DNA from: Acidobacteriota bacterium
Lineage (GTDB): Bacteria > Acidobacteriota > Vicinamibacteria > Vicinamibacterales > Vicinamibacteraceae
Direction of reading: 5' to 3'
DNA length: 12,132 nucleotides
NCBI GenBank assembly: GCA_023418055.1
Contig: JAEZDP010000238.1
Location: 1 to 12,132 of the forward strand
Under the pieces are notes generated by a model. That model had not been told where the DNA came from and searched no databases. It saw only the letters and a program-made list of their open reading frames with translations. Shown piece after piece: positions 6,592 through 12,132 of this stretch. Position 1 is the first letter of the stretch. Each line of letters begins with the position of its first letter. The position numbers and the translations under genes were made by a program.

Positions 6592-8451
6592 CTAGCGCAA
6601 GGCGTCGTTGAGCGCCTTCACGGCCGCGGGGTCGAACTTGAACTTGCGGTCGTAGGTGAGCAGCCCATTGATCTCCTGTTCGACATCGGTAATCTGCGTG
6701 TAACAGATGCCGATGATGCCGGGCAGCTTCGCGAGCGCGTCGTACAGGCCCTTGAGGCGGTCGAATGCCGCGTCGGCCGACGGCTCGACGCCGGCATAGC
6801 CCCAGGCGCCCTCGGGCACCGGCGACCCTGGCGCCCGATACGCGATGCCGCCGAACTCGGACAGGAAGATGGGCGAGCCGTTGTACTCGTAGCCCGGCAC
6901 GAGCGCCGCGCGGCCGTTGTCGGGGATGCGCACGTTCGGCTCGCCCAGACGACGGTACTTCTCGAAGAGGTCGTCGCCCGTGCGGGCGTAGTCGTGGATG
7001 CCGAACAGGTCGGTCGTGTCCACGTGCTCCCATCCGTCGTTCTCGATCACCAGTCGCGAGTTGTCGAACGACCGCGTCAGCATGTAGTTGGCCTTGAGGT
7101 GCATCTGCTGCCGGGGGTCGCGAAGGTTGGGCGTCCCCCAGCTCTCGTTGATGGGAATCCACATGACGATCGACGGGTGATTCACGTCGCGCTCGAGCAC
7201 TTCGAGCCACTCGCGGGTGAAGCGCGACACGTACTGATCGTCGAACAGGTAGGCGTTGGCCATCTCGCCGGAGATGAGAAACCCCATCCGGTCGGCCCAG
7301 TACAGGAACCGGGGGTCTTCGACCTTCTGATGCTTGCGCGCGCCGTTGAAGCCCATGTCCATCGCCGCCTTGATGTCGAACTGCATTGCCTCGTCCGACG
7401 GCGGCGTCAACAGGCTCTCGGGCCAGTAGCCCTGGTCGAGCACCATCTTCAGATACAGCCGGCGACCGTTCAGTTGCAGGCCGTGCGCGTCGCGCGTGAT
7501 GTCGCGGTAGCCGTAGTAGGTGTGCACCGTGTCGAGCACGGCGTCACCGCGCCGAAGTTCGAGCGCCACCGTGTAGAGGTTGCCGCGACCGACGTTCCAG
7601 GTCTGCGGATCGTGCACCCGCAGCGCCAGCGCCGCGCGCACGCCCTCGGTGGTGGCCGACCCCCCGGTAACCTCGGCGTCGTTGAAGCGCACGGTGGCGT
7701 GCAGCGTCAACCCGTCGGCGGGACGCGCCAGGCGGGCATCGAACCGTACGGCGCCGTCCATCGACGGGGTGATGCGGACGTTCGAGAGGTAGCTCTCGCC
7801 GGTGGCCTCGAGCCACACCGGCTGCCAGATGCCGCTGGTCCGCGTGTAGAAGATGCTCTCGGATTTCTCCTTCCAGTACTGCTTGCCTCGCGGGACGAAC
7901 CTGTCGGTGGGGGGATCCCAGGCCCGCACCACCAGGTCGTTCTCGCCCTTGGCCAGATGGTCTGTGACGTCGAACCCGAACGGCGTACTGCCGCCTTCGT
8001 GCTCACCAAGCAGCTGCCCGTTCAGCCACACCGACGCGTGGTAGTCGACCGCCCCGAACTTGAGCAGGACGCGACGGCCCTCCCATCCGGCTGGCAGCGT
8101 CAGCGTCCGGCGATACCAGACCCATGGGTGGAAGCTGGTGTCGCCGATGCCGCTCCGAGCGCTCTCGAAGGCGAACGGCACGGTGATGGTGCGGTCGAAG
8201 CGCCGCCCCGGCTCGAACCATTTCTCCTGCAGCCCGACATTGGCATCGTCGAACGCGAACTGCCACGGTCCGTTGAGCGTCTGCCAGTCCCGGCGCTCGA
8301 ACTGGGGCTGCGGAAACTCGGCGCGCGGGACGGCCGGCTGCGCCAGGGCGGGCAGGGTGGCCGCGTAGAGGCCGAGGACGAGCATGCAGGCGGCCGACAC
8401 GGGCCGCGGGCAGCTCCGGACGGTCCGGAGCACACGAAGAACCTGAGGCAT
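6592..8451 (-). CDS. Exported glycoside hydrolase family 2 enzyme (beta-galactosidase/beta-glucuronidase-like)
   Basis: 619 residues. Retaining glycosidase of family GH2, likely periplasmic or secreted: a signal peptide spans about 1-37 with hydrophobic LVLGLYAATLPALA and cleavage before QP. It has the three core modules: an N-terminal sugar-binding jelly roll (WQTLNGPWQFAFD to GIWQPVWLEA, about 53-225), an Ig-like domain (about 225-320) and a TIM barrel (about 325-619). The acid/base is E436 in NHPSIVMWIPINESWG and the nucleophile is E532 in PIFLSEFGG; both are intact. The extra C-terminal domains of large LacZ proteins are absent. The frame is open further upstream into the divergent leuS gene, but ATG 8451 gives a proper signal peptide; a GTG three codons earlier is possible and no strong ribosome site separates them. 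It is followed by the propeller-cytochrome gene on the same strand. The exact sugar specificity is not predictable. Confidence 0.93.
   Translation of the reverse strand: MPQVLRVLRTVRSCPRPVSAACMLVLGLYAATLPALAQPAVPRAEFPQPQFERRDWQTLNGPWQFAFDDANVGLQEKWFEPGRRFDRTITVPFAFESARSGIGDTSFHPWVWYRRTLTLPAGWEGRRVLLKFGAVDYHASVWLNGQLLGEHEGGSTPFGFDVTDHLAKGENDLVVRAWDPPTDRFVPRGKQYWKEKSESIFYTRTSGIWQPVWLEATGESYLSNVRITPSMDGAVRFDARLARPADGLTLHATVRFNDAEVTGGSATTEGVRAALALRVHDPQTWNVGRGNLYTVALELRRGDAVLDTVHTYYGYRDITRDAHGLQLNGRRLYLKMVLDQGYWPESLLTPPSDEAMQFDIKAAMDMGFNGARKHQKVEDPRFLYWADRMGFLISGEMANAYLFDDQYVSRFTREWLEVLERDVNHPSIVMWIPINESWGTPNLRDPRQQMHLKANYMLTRSFDNSRLVIENDGWEHVDTTDLFGIHDYARTGDDLFEKYRRLGEPNVRIPDNGRAALVPGYEYNGSPIFLSEFGGIAYRAPGSPVPEGAWGYAGVEPSADAAFDRLKGLYDALAKLPGIIGICYTQITDVEQEINGLLTYDRKFKFDPAAVKALNDALR
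8413..8431. repeat. Perfect 9-bp inverted repeat in the 5' coding part of the GH2 gene
   Basis: GCTCCGGAC-G-GTCCGGAGC is a perfect 9-bp-arm palindrome with a single central base. It lies within codons 7-13 of the GH2 gene, in the n-region of the signal peptide. With a 1-base spacer, a DNA-binding site or a slightly opened RNA hairpin is possible; chance in G+C-rich sequence is also possible. Confidence 0.6.
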
Positions 8452-8480
8452 GCCGCGCACGGTAGCACAGGACCGCCGGA

Positions 8481-8538
8481 AGCTGTGGACCGTAGATCGT
8501 AGACCGAGCTGTGGACCGTAGACCGCGGACCGTAGACC
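8481..8538. repeat. Second heptanucleotide array in the divergent GH2/leuS intergenic region (GTAGACC-type)
   Basis: Seven-base units run GTGGACC, GTAGATC, GTAGACC (8485-8505), then a 5-base interruption GAGCT, then GTGGACC, GTAGACC, GCGGACC, GTAGACC (8511-8538). A 16-base direct repeat, AGCTGTGGACCGTAGA, occurs at 8481-8496 and 8507-8522. The array ends 8 bases before a TATAAT. It has the same period as the array at 2201-2235 but a different unit. Confidence 0.88.
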
Positions 8539-8546
8539 GCGAACGG

Positions 8547-8552
8547 TATAAT
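8547..8552 (+). promoter_or_regulatory. Putative -10 element of the leuS-lptE-holA promoter
   Basis: A perfect TATAAT lies 40 bases before the leuS GTG, in an intergenic region where A/T runs are otherwise rare. No good -35 hexamer is seen at 16-18 bases upstream, because that stretch is occupied by the heptamer array. The promoter may therefore be weak, activator-dependent or rely on the array. Transcript start is inferred at about 8559. Confidence 0.55.
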
Positions 8553-8592
8553 CCTCGTTTGTCCCTCTTCGTGAGACAGGTGACCGCGTACC

Positions 8593-11154
8593 GTGGCTGA
8601 TTACTCTCCGCAGGACATCGAACGCAAGTGGCAGCAGCGCTGGGCCGACACCGGCGCCTTCGAGGTCGTCGAAGATCCGTCGAAGCCGAAGTTCTACTGC
8701 CTCGAGATGTTCGCGTACCCTTCCGGCCGCGCTCACGTCGGGCATGTGCGCAACTACATGATCGGCGACGTCGTGGCGCGCCTCAAGCGGATGCAGGGCT
8801 GCAACGTGCTGCACCCCTTCGGCTGGGATGCCTTTGGCCTGCCGGCCGAGAATGCGGCCATCAAGAACAACCTGCATCCCGAGACCTGGACGCTCGACAA
8901 CATCGCGTACATGAAGGGCCAGTTGCAGCGACTCGGCATCAGCTATGCCTGGGGCCGTGAGCTGGCCACGTGCCTGCCCGACTACTACCACTGGAACCAG
9001 TGGCTGTTCCTGCGCATGGTGGAGCGGGACCTGGCCTACCGCCGCCGCTCGACGGTCAACTGGTGCCCGAGCTGCCTCACGGTGCTCGCCAACGAGCAGG
9101 TGATCGACGGCGCGTGCTGGCGCTGCGGCTCGCAGGTGACTTCACGCGAGCTCGAGCAGTGGTTCCTGCGCATCACCCACTACGCGGACGAACTGCTCGA
9201 CGGCACCACGCGCCTCCCCGACTGGCCCGAGAAGGTGCTGACGATGCAGCGCAACTGGATCGGGCGATCCGAAGGCGTACAGGCGACGTTCCCGATCGCC
9301 GACGCGGCAGGCAACGCCACGGCGGACGGCATCGAGATTTTCACCACGCGCATCGACACCATCCACGGGGCGACGTTCGTCCTCATCGCGCCTGAACACG
9401 AACTCGTGGAGCGGTTTGCCGCCGAGTCCGACGACCCGGCGACGTTCCGCGCCAGGGCCGAGCGCTTCCGCCAGCAGGACCGGCTCGGGCGGATGTCGGG
9501 CGAGGTGGAGAAGGAGGGCTTCGACACGGGCCGCCGCGTCGTCAACCCCTTCACCGGCGCCACGGTACCCGTCTGGGTGGCCAACTTCGTGCTCGGCGGC
9601 TACGGAACGGGCGCCATCATGGCCGTGCCGGCGCACGACCAGCGCGACTTCGAGTTTGCGCGCAAGTACGCGCTCGAGGTGCGCCCGGTGGTGGCCCCCG
9701 TGGGCGGCGAGGCCGCCGATCCCGGTTCGATGAGCGAGGCGTTCGTCGAGTACGGGGTCAGTGCGCAGTCGGGCGAGTTCAGCGGGCTGCCGACGACCGA
9801 GGCGTGGCAGCGCATGGCCGACGCGGCCGAGGCGCGCGGCATCGGCCGTCGCACGGTGCAGTATCGGCTGAAGGACTGGGGGGTCTCGCGACAGCGCTAC
9901 TGGGGCACGCCGATCCCGATGATCCACTGTCCCTCGTGCGGCGTCGTGCCGGTGCCCGACGAGCAACTCCCCGTCGTGCTGCCGAAGGTGGTGGCCTTCA
10001 GCGGGAAGGGCGAATCGCCGCTGGCGCAGATTCCCGAGTTCGTCAACGTGTCGTGTCCGTCATGCGGCGGCCCTGCGCGTCGTGAGACCGACACCATGGA
10101 CACCTTCTTCGACTCGTCCTGGTACTTCTACCGGTTCACGGACGCCTCGAACGCCACGGCCCCCTTCGATCCGGCGCGGTGCAACTACTGGGCGCCTGTC
10201 GACTTCTACAGCGGCGGCGTCGAGCACGCGATTCTGCACCTCATCTACTCGCGCTTCTTCGCGCGCGTGTTCCGCGACCTCGGGATGGTGGACCACGACG
10301 AGCCCTTCGCGCGGCTGCTCACCCAGGGCATGGTGCTCAAGGACGGGCAGGTGATGTCCAAGTCCAAGGGCAACGTGGTCGACCCCGACGCGATGATCGA
10401 GCGCTTCGGCGCCGATGCGCTGCGCCTCTATGTGATGTTCGTCGCGCCGCCCGAAAAGGAGGTCGAGTGGACCGACACCGGCCTCGAAGGGAGCTTCCGC
10501 TTTCTCACGCGCGTCTGGCGTCTCGTGGACGGTCTCGCGCCCGCGCTCGCCGAGCTGTCGGCCGACGCGGGTGCCGCAGCCACGCCTGACGAGCGGGCCC
10601 TGCGACGCAAGACGCACCAGACCATCGCGCGGGTCACCGACGACCTGTACCCACGCGTGCACCTGAACACCGCGATCTCCGGGCTCATGGAGCTGGTCAA
10701 CGAGCTCTACGCGTTCACCGACCGGACCGGGATGTTCAAGCCCGGTCGCCGCGCCGACGACGATCCGCTCGACGATCCGGCGCAGGCGTCCGCGTCAGCG
10801 CGCGCGGTCGTGCGCGAAGCGGTCGAGGCGCTGGTGTTGATGATTTCGCCGTTTGCGCCGCACATGGCCGAAGAGCTGTGGGAGCGGCTCGGGCATGCCG
10901 ACGGGGTCGTCGCGGCGGGGTGGCCCGTCGTGGACGATGCGGCGGCACGTGCCGAGGAGCTGACGCTGCCCGTCCAGGTCAACGGCAAGGTGCGGGGGCG
11001 CGTCACCGTGCCGGCCGATGCCGACGAGGCCGCCATCCGCGAGGCCGCGCTGGCGGAGCCGAACGTCCAGACGTATACGAGCGGCAAGGAGGTGGTGAAG
11101 GTGATCGTGGCCGGCGGCCGCCTCGTGAGCATCGTCGTGAGGGAGACGAAGTGA
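8593..11154 (+). CDS. leuS: Leucyl-tRNA synthetase
   Basis: 853 residues, close to the bacterial norm (E. coli about 860). A class I synthetase that charges tRNA-Leu with leucine in the cytoplasm and edits mischarged tRNA. Visible: the HIGH-type motif HVGH at 48-51 within FAYPSGRAHVGHVRNY; the zinc-type cysteines CPSC and CWRCG near 155-178; the CP1 editing domain with the Thr-rich FTTRIDTIHGATF and AVPAHDQRDF; a second CPSC pair; the FFDSSWYFYRF segment; and the KMSKS loop as VMSKSKGN at 587-594 (Val for the first Lys, seen in other bacterial LeuRS). A C-terminal anticodon-binding domain ends in PVQVNGKVRGRVTVP and a short beta tail. The start is GTG at 8593, with AGGTG 11 bases upstream as a modest ribosome site. 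Its TGA overlaps the next gene's GTG (GTGA), so it heads a translationally coupled operon. Confidence 0.98.
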   Translation: MADYSPQDIERKWQQRWADTGAFEVVEDPSKPKFYCLEMFAYPSGRAHVGHVRNYMIGDVVARLKRMQGCNVLHPFGWDAFGLPAENAAIKNNLHPETWTLDNIAYMKGQLQRLGISYAWGRELATCLPDYYHWNQWLFLRMVERDLAYRRRSTVNWCPSCLTVLANEQVIDGACWRCGSQVTSRELEQWFLRITHYADELLDGTTRLPDWPEKVLTMQRNWIGRSEGVQATFPIADAAGNATADGIEIFTTRIDTIHGATFVLIAPEHELVERFAAESDDPATFRARAERFRQQDRLGRMSGEVEKEGFDTGRRVVNPFTGATVPVWVANFVLGGYGTGAIMAVPAHDQRDFEFARKYALEVRPVVAPVGGEAADPGSMSEAFVEYGVSAQSGEFSGLPTTEAWQRMADAAEARGIGRRTVQYRLKDWGVSRQRYWGTPIPMIHCPSCGVVPVPDEQLPVVLPKVVAFSGKGESPLAQIPEFVNVSCPSCGGPARRETDTMDTFFDSSWYFYRFTDASNATAPFDPARCNYWAPVDFYSGGVEHAILHLIYSRFFARVFRDLGMVDHDEPFARLLTQGMVLKDGQVMSKSKGNVVDPDAMIERFGADALRLYVMFVAPPEKEVEWTDTGLEGSFRFLTRVWRLVDGLAPALAELSADAGAAATPDERALRRKTHQTIARVTDDLYPRVHLNTAISGLMELVNELYAFTDRTGMFKPGRRADDDPLDDPAQASASARAVVREAVEALVLMISPFAPHMAEELWERLGHADGVVAAGWPVVDDAAARAEELTLPVQVNGKVRGRVTVPADADEAAIREAALAEPNVQTYTSGKEVVKVIVAGGRLVSIVVRETK

Positions 11155-11696
11155 CCACCCGCCGGGAACTCCTTGCCCTCGGGCTGACGGGCCTGGCGGG
11201 CCTCGTGCACGCCGGGTGCGGGTACTCGCTGACGGGCCGGGGGAACTTCCTGCCGTCCTACATCAGGATGATTGGCATCCCGACCTTTACCAACAACACG
11301 TCGGTGTTCGACCTCGAGCGCGTGTTGACCGAACGCGTGCGGACCGAGTTCATCGGCCGGGGGCGCTATCAGGTGACGCCCGACACCGAGGGGGTGGATG
11401 CCGTGCTCTCCGGCACGGTCGTGTCGGTGACGCTCGAGCCGAGCGGGTTCAACCAGAACAATCAGGTCACGCGCTACATCCTGCGCATGACGCTGAAGCT
11501 CGAGTTCCGCGACCTCAAGGCTGGCAAGTTGATCTGGGAGAACCCTGCGCAGTCGTTCGACGAGGAATACGACCTGTCGACCGGCACCGGCGCCCTCGAC
11601 GCGGGGGCCCTGCTCGGCACCGATCGCACGGCGCTCGAACGCGTGTCGACCGACGTGGCGCGCCGCACGGTGAGCGCCATTCTCGAGGCGTTCTGA
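11151..11696 (+). CDS. lptE: LPS-assembly lipoprotein LptE
   Basis: 181 residues. LptE plugs the outer-membrane LptD barrel and helps place lipopolysaccharide on the cell surface. The N-terminus TTRRELLALGLTGLAGLVHAGCGYSLTGRG is an export signal ending at Cys23, followed by the CGYSLTGRGNFLP opening typical of LptE. The conserved IGIPTFTNNT and later strands (GVDAVLSGTVVSVTLEP, YILRMTLKLEFRDL) fit the family's two-layer alpha/beta fold. The start is GTG at 11151, overlapping the leuS TGA by four bases, with GGAGA 4 bases upstream. Oddities: a paired Arg in a T-R-R-x-L-L context looks Tat-like, and His at -3 of the lipobox is unusual. Position between leuS and holA is the conserved order also seen in E. 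coli, which supports the assignment despite low sequence conservation in this family. Confidence 0.9.
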   Translation: MTTRRELLALGLTGLAGLVHAGCGYSLTGRGNFLPSYIRMIGIPTFTNNTSVFDLERVLTERVRTEFIGRGRYQVTPDTEGVDAVLSGTVVSVTLEPSGFNQNNQVTRYILRMTLKLEFRDLKAGKLIWENPAQSFDEEYDLSTGTGALDAGALLGTDRTALERVSTDVARRTVSAILEAF

Positions 11697-11698
11697 CC

Positions 11699-12132
11699 GT
11701 GGCGCGGACGCTCACGCCCGACCAGCTTCCGTCGCAGCTCTCGTCACCTGACGGGCCAGCACCGCTCTACCTGATCGTCGGTGACGACGAGCGCGCGAAG
11801 GACGAGGCGGTCGCGGCGCTCGTCGGGCTGGTCGAGCCAGACCTGCAGGCACTCGACGTCGAGCGCTTCCACGGCGACGCCGACCCGGCAGCCGTCGTGT
11901 CGGCCGCCCGCACCCTGGCCATGCTGTCGCCCCGCCGCGTCATCCTGTACCTCCACGTCGAGCGGCTGTTCAAGACGCGCAAGAAGGCCTCGGGCGGCGA
12001 CGATGCCGGCGACGACGGGGAGGAAGAGGCGGGCCGCTCGGACCTGGGCATCCTCGAGGCGTACGTGGCCTCGCCGCAGCCGCCGAACGTGCTGGTGCTC
12101 GTGGCCTCCAGCATCAACCGCGCCATGCGGCT
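11699..12132 (+). CDS. holA: DNA polymerase III delta subunit, N-terminal part (3' end outside window)
   Basis: The frame opens at GTG 11699, two bases after the lptE stop, and stays open for 144 codons to the window edge. The delta subunit opens the sliding clamp within the clamp loader. The start MARTLTPDQLPSQL leads to APLYLIVGDDERAKDEAVAAL (about residues 21-41). This is the degenerate P-loop region of delta, which does not hydrolyse ATP. Later comes the VERFHGD and AARTLAMLSPRRVILYLHVERL segment, matching the family's FxGD...ARxLxMFxxRRxVxL pattern. Next comes an acidic Gly/Asp/Glu-rich insertion (about 95-115) before LGILEAYVASPQPPNVLVLVA. Gene order after leuS and lptE supports it. The ribosome site is not distinct; coupling to lptE translation is likely. 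Confidence 0.92.
   Translation, partial: MARTLTPDQLPSQLSSPDGPAPLYLIVGDDERAKDEAVAALVGLVEPDLQALDVERFHGDADPAAVVSAARTLAMLSPRRVILYLHVERLFKTRKKASGGDDAGDDGEEEAGRSDLGILEAYVASPQPPNVLVLVASSINRAMR

Noticed and set aside
3961..8502. A 1513-codon open frame on the plus strand, antisense to the propeller-cytochrome and GH2 genes.
   Set aside because: Its codons are in exact register with the minus-strand codons of both genes (starts 6558 and 8451 are both divisible by 3). It stays open only because those genes avoid TTA, CTA and TCA, which is expected at high G+C. The product is a Val/Arg/His/Glu-rich string without domains, while the minus-strand proteins have intact catalytic motifs.
8452..8991. Extension of the GH2 reading frame upstream into leuS (799-residue version).
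   Set aside because: The extra 180 residues are antisense to the conserved leuS 5' part and to the heptamer array; a proper signal peptide begins at 8451.
10878..11150. An N-terminal extension of the lptE frame inside leuS.
   Set aside because: The extension is the shadow of leuS in another frame; GTG at 11151 with GGAGA upstream and an immediate export signal is the natural start.

Overview
This is a high-G+C bacterial window (visibly G+C rich by eye; not counted) from a Gram-negative organism. The outer-membrane assembly lipoprotein gene lptE sits in the classic order leuS-lptE-holA. A very large secreted cytochrome/beta-propeller protein of the 'PVC-type heme-binding CxxCH' kind and several high-G+C coding habits (GTG starts, almost no TTA/CTA/TCA codons over long stretches) fit Acidobacteriota (perhaps Vicinamibacteria) or a related soil lineage. 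The taxonomic placement is inference only.

Layout. (1) 1-341, plus strand: the C-terminal end of an AcuC-like histone-deacetylase-family hydrolase. (2) 363-957, plus strand: a two-gene overlapping module made of a 65-residue helical protein and a 151-residue minimal nucleotidyltransferase, the arrangement of a small-partner/NTase toxin-antitoxin-like pair. (3) 966-2174, minus strand: an overlapping cluster vapB-like (AbrB fold) > vapC-like (PIN RNase) > a secreted or lipoprotein-like protein of unknown function, with a perfect inverted repeat just upstream of the antitoxin start. (4) 2201-2235: a heptanucleotide tandem array in the gap before the next gene. (5) 2254-8451, minus strand: a two-gene unit made of an exported family 2 glycoside hydrolase followed 33 bp later by a 1434-residue exported protein. 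That protein joins a seven-repeat FG-GAP/VCBS propeller, a sorbosone-dehydrogenase-like propeller, HEAT-like repeats and a C-terminal cytochrome c domain. (6) 8452-8592: a divergent intergenic region with a second heptamer array (different unit, same 7-bp length) and a perfect TATAAT. (7) 8593-12132, plus strand: leuS, lptE and the 5' part of holA, tightly packed and partly overlapping.

How they may work together: the GH2 enzyme and the propeller-cytochrome protein are both exported and adjacent, so an extracytoplasmic route of glycan or glycoside cleavage and sugar oxidation, with electrons passed to a c-type heme, is the natural hypothesis. leuS-lptE-holA is a housekeeping operon whose members do not share a pathway. 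The left 2.2 kb looks like small accessory cargo (two toxin-antitoxin-like modules) inserted among ordinary genes. No CRISPR array, insertion sequence, tRNA or rRNA was seen. I did not find a convincing wholly new system. The best candidates for a second look are the NTase pair with an apparently altered third acidic residue, the vapBC-linked exported protein, the two heptamer arrays and the GH2/propeller-cytochrome pair.
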